5,466 nt of DNA, taken from an uncultured Olsenella sp. Lineage in GTDB: Bacteria > Actinomycetota > Coriobacteriia > Coriobacteriales > Atopobiaceae. The stretch spans positions 1 through 5,466 of the forward strand of contig CAUGFC010000113.1 in the NCBI GenBank assembly GCA_959598545.1. Direction: 5' to 3'. Of this stretch, positions 1 to 5,466 are shown in pieces (the stretch's first letter is position 1; the number at the start of each line of letters is the position of its first letter). The translations under genes were made by a program, and so were the position numbers. The notes under the pieces were generated by a model that searched no databases, was not told the DNA's origin, and saw nothing but the letters and a program-made list of their open reading frames with translations.

Positions 1-60
1 GTTCCACTCGGACTCGCCGTGGCGGACGATGACGAGCTGCATGGTCTGGTCGTCGTTCAT
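1..60 (-). CDS. gpmA: Phosphoglycerate mutase (2,3-bisphosphoglycerate-dependent), N-terminal fragment
   Basis: Only the first 20 codons are in the window; the gene runs off the left edge. Read on the minus strand from the ATG at 60-58, the peptide ends in LVIVRHGESEWN. RHGE is the phosphohistidine-forming motif of the histidine phosphatase superfamily, and the LVxVRHGESxWN form is typical of cofactor-dependent phosphoglycerate mutase, which interconverts 3- and 2-phosphoglycerate in cytoplasmic glycolysis. The start is supported by AAGGGA (minus strand, 76-71) ten bases before the ATG. The second in-frame ATG (42-40) would lie far from it. The gene is transcribed divergently from the small membrane-protein gene at 181. 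A broader-specificity histidine phosphatase cannot be excluded from 20 residues. Confidence 0.8.
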   Translation of the reverse strand, partial: MNDDQTMQLVIVRHGESEWN

Positions 61-180
61 TGGAGACACGTCCCTTCTCGATGCGGAGTTTGTGCGGCGG
101 TCGCCGCGCTACACATATAGTAGCCGCAACGGGTATAGTTGACCTTGGTTAACAAAAAAGTCTCGCACGGGAGGATGCCC
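61..180. promoter_or_regulatory. Divergent intergenic region with AT-rich patch
   Basis: This 120-bp gap must hold the promoters of both the leftward mutase gene and the rightward small membrane-protein gene. The stretch around 111-160 is clearly more AT-rich than its surroundings. On the plus strand TATAGT occurs twice, at 116-121 and 134-139, exactly 18 bp apart; either could be a -10 element, but neither has a convincing -35 at standard spacing. An imperfect inverted repeat, GTTGACC-TT-GGTTAAC, lies at 138-153 (6 of 7 positions pair). The region is supported by gene orientation; the exact elements are guesses. Confidence 0.4.
169..174 (+). promoter_or_regulatory. Ribosome binding site deciding the start at 181
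   Basis: GGGAGG lies six bases before the ATG at 181. It directly abuts the in-frame ATG at 175 and lies downstream of the in-frame TTG at 139, so it selects 181 as the start of the Cys-rich membrane protein. Confidence 0.7.
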
Positions 181-378
181 ATGAGCGCCGTCGACCTTCT
201 TGTTCTGGCGGTCGTTGCCGCACTGCTCGTCCTTGCGATACGCTCCGTCGCCCGCTCCCGGAAGAACGGCTGCTCAAGCTGCGGGAGCAGGGAGGGCTGC
301 TCAGCGCACGTCACGGGCGCGCCCTGCCCCGCGGCGCGCGACATGCTCAGAAACGTCGAGAAGCGTCTCGACAAGTAG
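181..378 (+). CDS. Small Cys-rich single-pass membrane protein (FeoB-associated-like)
   Basis: The product is 65 aa. Residues 4-20 form one hydrophobic helix (VDLLVLAVVAALLVLAI), followed by a basic stretch (R21, R25, R27, K28) that by the positive-inside rule places the C-terminus in the cytoplasm. Then comes a cysteine cluster, C31-x2-C34-x5-C40-x8-C49, and a short charged tail. One helix, a basic linker and clustered cysteines at about this length is the layout of the FeoB-associated Cys-rich membrane proteins (the so-called virus attachment p12 family), thought to bind metal near the ferrous iron transporter. No feoA or feoB is visible here; the neighbours are a mutase gene and a repeat-bearing gap, so the link to iron is by family resemblance only. 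The start at 181 is chosen from its ribosome binding site. No clear terminator follows. Confidence 0.65.
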   Translation: MSAVDLLVLAVVAALLVLAIRSVARSRKNGCSSCGSREGCSAHVTGAPCPAARDMLRNVEKRLDK

Positions 379-410
379 TCTGCACACCGGCGTAGTCGGA
401 GCCCATGTCA

Positions 411-433
411 TGCAAAACGGCCTCTCGTGCAAC
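411..433 (-). repeat. Intergenic motif copy A
   Basis: On the minus strand this copy matches the consensus TTGCACGARRGGYCRTTYTG at every position. It differs from copies B and C at three positions each, over 21 bases. It is inverted relative to B and C, so in a rightward transcript it could base-pair with either of them. Confidence 0.65.
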
Positions 434-567
434 AGTGCGACCCCTCCTCTGACCAAAACCGCCGTTCGTTTAGCACGATCTTGGCCATCCTTCTGAACGC
501 TGTGTCTCATAGGCCCTGTTGGCCGACCAAACGGTGTATCGTCGGCGGGATCGGGTCGCAAAACCGT

Positions 568-590
568 GTTGCACGAAGGGTCGTTTTGGC
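568..590 (+). repeat. Intergenic motif copy B
   Basis: Plus-strand copy of the same motif. It shares the ten bases TGTTGCACGA (567-576) with copies A and C and continues to GTTTTG (583-588). It starts exactly 40 bp before copy C. Confidence 0.65.
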
Positions 591-607
591 TTCGCCGGGC
601 CCTGAAT

Positions 608-630
608 GTTGCACGAGGGGCCATTCTGGA
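608..630 (+). repeat. Intergenic motif copy C
   Basis: Plus-strand copy of the same motif. It has the shared TGTTGCACGA (607-616), with A and C replacing G and T in the GTTTTG end. It lies about 140 bp upstream of the synthetase-like start codon. Confidence 0.65.
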
Positions 631-694
631 AAGCCTCGGTCCGTTTTCTCGCGTCGTGACCGTCGCTTCGCATGACACGACGTGGCCTCAACGG

Positions 695-721
695 GTAACA
701 GCGGCGAAACACTCATGTGAG
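695..721 (+). promoter_or_regulatory. GlnR-like direct repeat upstream of the glutamine synthetase homologue
   Basis: GTAAC (695-699), six bases, GAAAC (706-710), six bases, GTGAG (717-721). The actinobacterial GlnR (OmpR-type) consensus is gTnAc-n6-GaAAc-n6-gTnAc-n6-GaAAc. The first two half-sites match perfectly and the third matches four of five in exact register; the fourth (728-732) does not match. The site ends 49 bp before the ATG of a gene of exactly the type GlnR controls. Whether this organism encodes GlnR is unknown. A weak -10-like TATGAA lies at 736-741 with no clear -35. Confidence 0.4.
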
Positions 722-770
722 AACCTTGCTCGGACTATGAATCTTCGCCGTCATCGGAGAGGAACGACTC

Positions 771-2111
771 ATGAGCACCGAGAAAGACATCGACTTCGTC
801 CTGCGCACCGTCGAGAAGCGCGACATCCGCTTCGTGCAGCTGTGGTTCACGGACGTCCTGGGCAACCTCAAGTGCTTCGCCATCTCGCCCGAGGAGCTCG
901 AGGAGGCCTTCGAGGAGGGCATCGGCTTCGACGGCTCGGCGGTGGACGGCTTCGCCTCGCTCGAGGAGTCGGACATGCTCGCCTTCCCCGACCCCGCCAC
1001 CTTCGCGCTGCTCCCGTGGCGCCCGAAGGAGTCGGGCGTGGCCCGCGTCTTCTGCGACGTCTCCATGCCCTCGCGCGAGCCCTTCGAGGGCGACCCGCGC
1101 CGCTGCCTTCGCAAGGTCTTCGCCCGCGCCGACGAGCAGGGCCTCGTCCCCAACGTCGGCCCCAAGATCGAGTACTTCTACTTCGACAACGACCTCGACC
1201 CCGTGCCGCTCGACACCGCCGGCTACTTTGACCTCACGCCGATGGACCGCGCCAACGACCTGCGCCGCCAGACCACGCTCACCCTCGAGAAGATGTCCAT
1301 TCCGGTGCAGTACTCCTACCACGCCGCCGGGCCGTCCCAGAACGGCGTCGAGCTGCGCTTCACTGAGGCCGTGAGCTGCGCCGACAACATCATGACCGCC
1401 CGCCTGGTCATCAAGCAGGAGGCCGCCGGCCAGGGCATGTTCGCCTCGTTCATGCCCAAGCCCATCCCGAGCGCCCCGGGGTCGGCGATGTATCTCTACC
1501 AGTCGCTGCTCGACCACGACGGCGAGAACCTCTTCTGGGGCCCCAAGGAGCACCACCCCGCGCACCTCTCGGACCTGGCGCAGCACTACGTCGCCGGCAT
1601 CCTCAAGTACGCCCCGGAGTTCACGCTGGTCACCAACCCCACGGTCAACTCCTACAAGCGCTTCGTCTCCACCGGCGAGGTCCCCACGCACGCCACGTGG
1701 GGCCGCAAGAACCGCTCCGCGCTCGTGCGCATCCCCACGCACAAGCCCGGCAAGCACATCGCCACTCGCATCGAGCTGCGCAGCCCCGACCCCACGGCCA
1801 ACCCCTACCTGGCGCTCGCCGTGACCATCGCCGCCGGCCTCAAGGGAATCGAGGAGAGCCTGCCCATGCCGGAGGAGTCCACCTGCGACACCTTCGCCGC
1901 CTCCGACCGCGAGCTCGAGGCCAAGGGCATCCAGCGTCTGCCGCGCACCCTCGGCGAGGCCATCGACCGCTTCGAGTCCTCCGACCTCATGCGCGAGGTC
2001 CTCGGCGAGCATATCTTCACCTACTTCGTGCGCGAGAAGCGCCGCGAGTGGGAGGAGTTCTGCACGGCCGTGACCGACTGGGAGCGCGAGCACTACTACG
2101 GCGGCGTGTAG
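771..2111 (+). CDS. glnA: Type I glutamine synthetase homologue with altered metal-ligand residues
   Basis: At 446 aa the protein has GSI-alpha length, without the insertion and adenylylation loop of enterobacterial enzymes. It has the beta-grasp domain (about 15-100, FTDVLG at 26-31, FDGSA at 53-57) and the catalytic domain (about 105-446). Recognisable blocks are FEGDPR (105-110), MPKP (228-231), NPTVNSYKR (289-297), flap residue E303, NRSALVRIP (314-322), RIELR (333-337) and PNPYL-like ANPYL (343-347). The start is supported by GGAGAGGA (756-763), seven bases before the ATG. Active members make glutamine from glutamate, ammonia and ATP in the cytoplasm as dodecamers. Here the ligand motifs are altered: GPExE is GPKIE (K132), HHEVAPxQHE is YHAAGPSQNG (A185, G192), and NGSGMH is PGSAMY (Y241); only E134 and E335 remain of the six ligands. 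The Arg of the glutamine-feedback motif (GFVRIEESD) is Ser (S63). The reading frame is intact and otherwise conserved, so this is not a decaying pseudogene. Family membership is near certain; catalytic activity is doubtful. A GlnR-like site lies upstream and an amino acid importer downstream. Confidence 0.9.
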   Translation: MSTEKDIDFVLRTVEKRDIRFVQLWFTDVLGNLKCFAISPEELEEAFEEGIGFDGSAVDGFASLEESDMLAFPDPATFALLPWRPKESGVARVFCDVSMPSREPFEGDPRRCLRKVFARADEQGLVPNVGPKIEYFYFDNDLDPVPLDTAGYFDLTPMDRANDLRRQTTLTLEKMSIPVQYSYHAAGPSQNGVELRFTEAVSCADNIMTARLVIKQEAAGQGMFASFMPKPIPSAPGSAMYLYQSLLDHDGENLFWGPKEHHPAHLSDLAQHYVAGILKYAPEFTLVTNPTVNSYKRFVSTGEVPTHATWGRKNRSALVRIPTHKPGKHIATRIELRSPDPTANPYLALAVTIAAGLKGIEESLPMPEESTCDTFAASDRELEAKGIQRLPRTLGEAIDRFESSDLMREVLGEHIFTYFVREKRREWEEFCTAVTDWEREHYYGGV

Positions 2112-2134
2112 ACGCCCATCCACTATGTGAGCCT

Positions 2135-2200
2135 GGCCCCTGCGGGCTTCTTCCGAGAAGTGCGCGTTGCGGAACTTCTCTGCGGAAGCCCGCAGGGGCC
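2135..2200. terminator. Very long hairpin after the synthetase homologue
   Basis: The arms 2135-2150 and 2185-2200 pair perfectly over 16 bp. Inside them, GAGAAGT/ACTTCTC (2155-2161 with 2174-2180) adds 7 bp, leaving a 12-base loop. It begins 24 bases after the stop codon, where a terminator would sit. It has no T-run on the 3' side, so it is not a textbook intrinsic terminator; it may slow or partially stop transcription, or protect the 3' end of the synthetase-like mRNA. Confidence 0.55.
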
Positions 2201-2318
2201 TCCCATTGCGGCGCAGTGCGTTGGGCGAGAAGAACGGTGCCGGCGGCGTGTCCATTTTGTTAAGGAAGTTCGAAATCGTGCGACGTGCGCGCAACTCAGG
2301 CGCACACTCTACTCTTGG

Positions 2319-2389
2319 CGACGGGCGGGGCGCGAGCCCTGACACGGGAAGACCCGTGCCTCCGTCGGGAAAGGGCGTGACCACGCGCC
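2319..2389 (+). promoter_or_regulatory. Predicted structured mRNA leader (three-way junction plus hairpin)
   Basis: CGACGG (2319-2324) pairs with CCGTCG (2362-2367), enclosing two perfect hairpins. One is GGGC-GCGA-GCCC (2328-2339), with a GNRA-type tetraloop and an extra G-U pair at 2327/2340. The other is CACGGG-AAGA-CCCGTG (2343-2358). Junction strands are 2, 2 and 3 bases. A further hairpin, GGCGTG-ACCA-CGCGCC (2374-2389), ends nine bases before the purine-rich ribosome binding region (2398-2408) of the binding-protein gene. It resembles no riboswitch class that I recognise, and GC-rich DNA folds easily, so function is inferred. Confidence 0.35.
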
Positions 2390-2397
2390 AAAGCAAT

Positions 2398-2408
2398 GGG
2401 GGAAGGAA
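2398..2408 (+). promoter_or_regulatory. Ribosome binding site deciding the start at 2416
   Basis: GGGGGAAGGAA ends seven bases before the ATG at 2416. It fixes the start at the residue that gives a clean lipoprotein signal peptide and rules out the upstream extension of the open frame. Confidence 0.7.
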
Positions 2409-2415
2409 CCCAGAC

Positions 2416-3246
2416 ATGAAGAGCATGACCAGAAGGAACTTTCTGACCGCCGCGAGCGCGCTCGCGGGCACGTTCGCCCTCGCCGGCTGCGGCGGCGAGC
2501 AGGCCGAGCAGACGGCGGACGACGCCACCGAGGAGACCGCCGACGGCGACCTCGGCCTCGTGACCGAGGGTTCCATCACCTTTGCCGTCTCGCCGGACTA
2601 CCCGCCCTTCGAGAACCTCGTCGACGGCGAGTACGTGGGTCTGGACATGGACCTCGGCCGCGCCATCGCCGAGCAGCTCGGCCTCGAGTGCGTCTACACC
2701 AACATCGACTTCGACGGCATCGTCCCGGCCATCGTCGCCGGCGGCCAGGCCGACGCGGGCCTCTCGGGCATCTCCATCACCCCCGACCGCGAGGACGAGG
2801 TCAACTTCACCACGCCCTACTACATTGACAACCAGGCCGTCGCGGTTCTCGCTGACAACGCCGACGTCACTGAGGACAACGCCGCCGAGGTGCTCAACAG
2901 CGCCGAGATGACCATCGCCGTCCAGAGCGGCTCCACCGGCGCCGACTTTGCGGCCGAGAACTTCCCCAACGCCGAGCAGCTCGCGTTCCCGCAGTTCACG
3001 GATGCCTTCGCTGCCGTCTCCGCCGGCCAGGCCAACGCCGTCTGCGGCAACCTTGCCGTCGTCGAGCAGATGCTCGCCGGTGCCTACACCGACCAGCACG
3101 TCGTGCTCACCTCCGCCACCGGCGAGGAGTACGCCATCGCGGTCAACAAGGACAACGAGGCCCTGCTCACCGCAATCAACGAGGCCCTCGCCACGCTCCA
3201 GGAGGACGGCACGATCGACGAGCTCATCGCCGCGAACATGGGCTAA
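2416..3246 (+). CDS. Polar amino acid ABC transporter substrate-binding lipoprotein
   Basis: The product is 276 aa. The signal peptide combines a twin-arginine motif (TRRNFL, residues 5-10), a hydrophobic stretch (11-23) and a lipobox LAGC (22-25), so it is probably exported by Tat and lipid-anchored at C25. An acidic flexible linker (26-48) leads into a family 3 solute-binding domain (about 52-276, the usual two-lobe size). Typical landmarks are DYPPFE (61-66), GLDMDLG (75-81), ISITPDR (119-125, with R125 in the place that binds the ligand carboxylate), GSTG (172-175) and the C-terminal helix ending in DGTIDELI (264-271). The acidic residue that normally contacts the ligand amino group, in the AVxxD/E-x-PV region, reads N212 (AVCGNLAV). 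The fold points to a polar amino acid such as glutamine, glutamate or cystine; the exact ligand cannot be read. It is followed by its permease and ATPase genes. Confidence 0.9.
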   Translation: MKSMTRRNFLTAASALAGTFALAGCGGEQAEQTADDATEETADGDLGLVTEGSITFAVSPDYPPFENLVDGEYVGLDMDLGRAIAEQLGLECVYTNIDFDGIVPAIVAGGQADAGLSGISITPDREDEVNFTTPYYIDNQAVAVLADNADVTEDNAAEVLNSAEMTIAVQSGSTGADFAAENFPNAEQLAFPQFTDAFAAVSAGQANAVCGNLAVVEQMLAGAYTDQHVVLTSATGEEYAIAVNKDNEALLTAINEALATLQEDGTIDELIAANMG

Positions 3247-3276
3247 GCCGTAGAGCCGCATCAGGACATGATTGCC

Positions 3277-3310
3277 ACGGCCCCTTCCCGCTTCTGCGAG
3301 GAGGGGCCGT
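3277..3310. terminator. Strong hairpin between binding-protein and permease genes
   Basis: ACGGCCCCT (3277-3285) pairs perfectly with AGGGGCCGT (3302-3310). The stem continues inward through one G-U pair, one C-G pair and a single mismatch to CGC/GCG (3289-3291 with 3296-3298) and a four-base loop TTCT. No T-run follows. In binding-protein-dependent operons such a hairpin after the first gene often protects the upstream mRNA or lets only part of the transcription continue, giving excess binding protein over permease. That role is inferred here. Confidence 0.6.
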
Positions 3311-3325
3311 CAGCGCATACGAAGC

Positions 3326-3331
3326 GAGGAA
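3326..3331 (+). promoter_or_regulatory. Ribosome binding site deciding a GTG start at 3337
   Basis: GAGGAA lies five bases before GTG at 3337. The open frame also contains an ATG at 3268, but that codon has no such site, lies before the intergenic hairpin, and would add 23 residues encoded partly by the hairpin itself. Confidence 0.7.
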
Positions 3332-3336
3332 GTCAC

Positions 3337-4663
3337 GTGAACATTCTCCCGTCTAGCACAGCCGGACGCCGCCGCGCCCCCGCGCCCCTTCTCGGCATCC
3401 TGATCGTCGCGGTCGCGCTGCTCGGCGCCCTGTCGCTGCCCGTCGCGCGCGCCGACGCAATGGAGGCCGTGAAGTGCACCGGCCGACCTAACTCCGAGGA
3501 CGACCCCACGGCCATCATGGGCGCCACCGAGTCGCGCATCACCTTCGAGGCCAGCGTCGCCGAGGGCGAGGGCGTCTCGAGCCTCACCCTGCATCTCCCC
3601 GAGGGGACCACCTTCGGCACCGACGACCTGGCGGTCACGCTGCTCACCGGCGACGGCCTCATGACTAGGAACGAGCTCGACTACACCGAGTCCGTCGACG
3701 GTCAGGACCTCACGCTCGACTTCGCCGAGCCGATCACGCAGCAGGGTCACCTCAACATCCTCGTCTACGACGTGTTCTTCCCCGCGGACGGCGGCGAGAT
3801 GCGCCTCGAGGCCACCTACGAGCTCGCCGACGGCACCGAGGCCGCCATCGAGGGCATCCCGTCCATCCCCGTGGAGGGCATCTCGTTCACCGAGTCCCTC
3901 TCGCAGTGGCTCGAGGAGCAGCCCTGGGTCGAGGCGTGGAACTCCAACCGGTTCCTCCACCTCTTCTTTGACCCCGCCCTGCTCGTGACCAGCTTCCCGG
4001 TGGTCCTCACCGGCTTCTTCACGTCCATCGCGATCGTGGCCGTGGCGTTCCCGCTTGCCATCCCGATGGGCCTCCTGCTCGCGCTCATGCGCATCTCCAA
4101 GCTGCGGCTTCTCCGCGGCATCGCCACCACCTACGTCAACATCGTCCGAGGCACGCCGCTGTTCCTTCAGATCTACGTGGCGTTCTTCGGCCTGCCGCTC
4201 GCCGGCATCCAGATCCCCAACTTCGTGCTGGGCGTCACGGTCATGTGCATGAACTCGGGCGCCTACATGTGCGAGATCTTCCGCGCGGGCATCCTCTCCA
4301 TCAGCAAGGGCCAGACCGAGGCCGCCCGCTCGCTCGGCATGAACGGCGCGCAGACCATGTTCTACGTCATCCTGCCGCAGATGTTCCGCATCGTGATCCC
4401 CAACCTCACGAGCGAGTTCATCGTGCTCTACAAGGACACGTCGCTGCTCGCCGCCGTGGGCATCATGGAGCTCGTCATGTACGCGCGCACGATCGTCGCC
4501 TCCACCGGCTCGATCACGCCCTACATCGTGGCCGCCCTGTTCTACCTGGTGATCACGCTGCCGCTCTCCAAGGTGACGCGTCACCTGGAGGACCGCGTCC
4601 GCGGACACCGCAGCCGCAAGCACGCCGCCGAGCTCGAGCCAGCCGACGAGAAGGGAGCCTCAG

Positions 4664-4671
<8 letters not shown>
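3337..4671 (+). CDS. Amino acid ABC transporter permease with N-terminal extracytoplasmic domain
   Basis: The product is 444 aa from a GTG start, about twice the usual 215-230 aa of HisM/GlnP-type permeases. Residues 10-13 are basic, followed by a hydrophobic segment (about 18-37) ending in ARADA (37-41), which looks like a signal peptide or anchor. Residues 42-207 form an acidic, soluble, strand-rich region with one Cys (C47) and no resemblance to the family 3 binding fold. The permease domain spans about 213-417 with five likely helices (about 224-249, 270-289, 293-314, 363-383, 393-413). Its cytoplasmic EAA coupling loop starts EAARSLGMNG (328-337) and continues VILPQMFRIVIPNL (344-357). 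The tail (418-444) is charged. HisM-type permeases have an external N-terminus, so the extra domain would face outside, near the docked binding protein. No second permease gene is present, so a homodimer is likely. The 3' end overlaps the ATPase gene by 8 bp. Confidence 0.88.
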
Positions 4672-5455
<784 letters not shown>

Positions 5456-5466
5456 CCAACTTGCTG

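Larger units (their letters stand above)
379..770. other. Non-coding interval with repeat motif copies and upstream region of the synthetase-like gene
   Basis: No gene is supported in these 392 bp. Open frames exist on both strands but are short, mutually overlapping and without family motifs or convincing ribosome binding sites. Base composition is more mixed than in the flanking genes. The interval contains three good copies of a 20-22 bp motif (411-433 minus, 568-590 plus, 608-630 plus). More decayed look-alikes lie at about 453-474 (minus), 470-496 (plus, with small insertions) and 525-546 (minus). From about 690 to 770 it carries the upstream region of the synthetase-like gene, including a GlnR-like direct repeat. 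Confidence 0.6.
2112..2415. other. Structured intergenic/leader interval before the transporter operon
   Basis: No gene is supported in these 304 bp. The interval holds a long hairpin at 2135-2200, a small hairpin with arms 2285-2290 and 2300-2305 (GTGCGC/GCGCAC), and a three-stem fold plus one more hairpin at 2319-2389. A possible -10-like TACTCT is at 2310-2315, with no good -35. An open frame continuous with the binding-protein gene starts at 2167, inside the long hairpin, and is not the real start. Confidence 0.5.

Noticed and set aside
139..180. TTG start at 139 (or ATG at 175) for the Cys-rich protein
   Set aside because: The only good ribosome binding site (169-174) is positioned for ATG 181; it lies downstream of 139 and touches 175.
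411..630. CRISPR array
   Set aside because: The motif copies alternate in orientation, are unevenly spaced and differ from each other; only two lie in tandem, and there are no cas genes.
411..640. Peptide-coding repeats (each copy can read QN-G/D-L/P-SCN)
   Set aside because: Copy A reads this on the plus strand, while B and C read it on the minus strand in different frames from each other. No single open frame contains all three, so the conserved unit is nucleotide rather than protein.
631..770. Sigma-54 promoter or Firmicute-type GlnR/TnrA site upstream of the synthetase homologue
   Set aside because: No GG-n10-GC element of the right form is evident, and TGTNA-n7-TNACA is not present; TGTGA at 716-720 lacks the partner half-site.
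771..2111. The synthetase homologue as a decaying pseudogene
   Set aside because: The frame is full length with no stops or shifts. Codon bias matches its neighbours, and non-ligand active-site blocks and the C-terminus are intact, which implies selection.
2319..2389. Hammerhead ribozyme or known glutamine riboswitch
   Set aside because: The three-way junction lacks the hammerhead core (CUGAUGA and GAAA strands at the junction) and the conserved glnA RNA sequence elements that I know.
2167..2415. Upstream extension of the binding-protein gene
   Set aside because: It would place about 83 residues before the twin-arginine/lipobox signal peptide and start inside a hairpin. The ATG at 2416 has a strong ribosome binding site.
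735..2579. Long 614-codon open frame on the minus strand
   Set aside because: It mirrors the GC-biased third positions of the synthetase-like gene, runs through the long intergenic hairpin into the binding-protein gene, is rich in Ala/Gly/Val/Glu/Arg/His without any family motif, and lies opposite convincing genes.
3268..3336. ATG start at 3268 for the permease
   Set aside because: No ribosome binding site; the extra residues would be encoded by the intergenic hairpin and would precede an otherwise normal signal segment. GTG at 3337 has GAGGAA in place.
3310..4623. Long 437-codon open frame on the minus strand opposite the permease
   Set aside because: It is a shadow of the permease codons, with low-complexity Asp/Glu/His/Arg/Gly composition and no recognisable domain.

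Overview
The window is GC-rich, densely coded bacterial DNA. Strong third-position G/C bias, few AT-rich promoter-like patches and a short actinobacterial/Firmicute-type (GSI-alpha) glutamine synthetase homologue suggest a high-GC Gram-positive, most plausibly an actinobacterium of the Coriobacteriia type (Olsenella/Collinsella/Atopobium-like). This placement is inferred from protein style and composition; no marker gene is present to prove it.

Layout: (1) Positions 1-60, minus strand: the first 20 codons of a phosphoglycerate mutase (gpmA). (2) 61-180: a divergent intergenic region with an AT-rich patch. (3) 181-378, plus: a 65-aa one-pass membrane protein with a cysteine cluster, like FeoB-associated Cys-rich proteins but with no feoB in view. 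(4) 379-770: 392 bp without a gene. It holds three well-preserved copies, plus decayed ones, of a 20-22 bp motif in both orientations, then a GlnR-like direct repeat just ahead of the next gene. (5) 771-2111, plus: a full-length type I glutamine synthetase homologue in which four of the six canonical metal-ligand positions appear substituted. (6) 2112-2415: a very long hairpin (2135-2200) and a highly foldable leader (2319-2389) in front of the transporter genes. (7) 2416-5455, plus: a complete polar amino acid ABC importer in the order lipoprotein binding protein, permease with an unusual extracytoplasmic N-terminal domain, ATPase. The binding-protein and permease genes are separated by a strong hairpin, and the permease and ATPase genes overlap by 8 bp.

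How the genes may work together: the binding protein captures an amino acid outside the cell, the permease (probably a homodimer) moves it across the membrane, and the ATPase drives transport. The adjacent synthetase homologue ties the locus to glutamine/nitrogen metabolism. Its altered metal site raises the possibility that it is a sensor/regulatory pseudoenzyme or has a changed chemistry, rather than being the housekeeping glutamine synthetase. That is the most interesting feature of the window and rests on a from-memory family alignment that is gapless around the key motifs.
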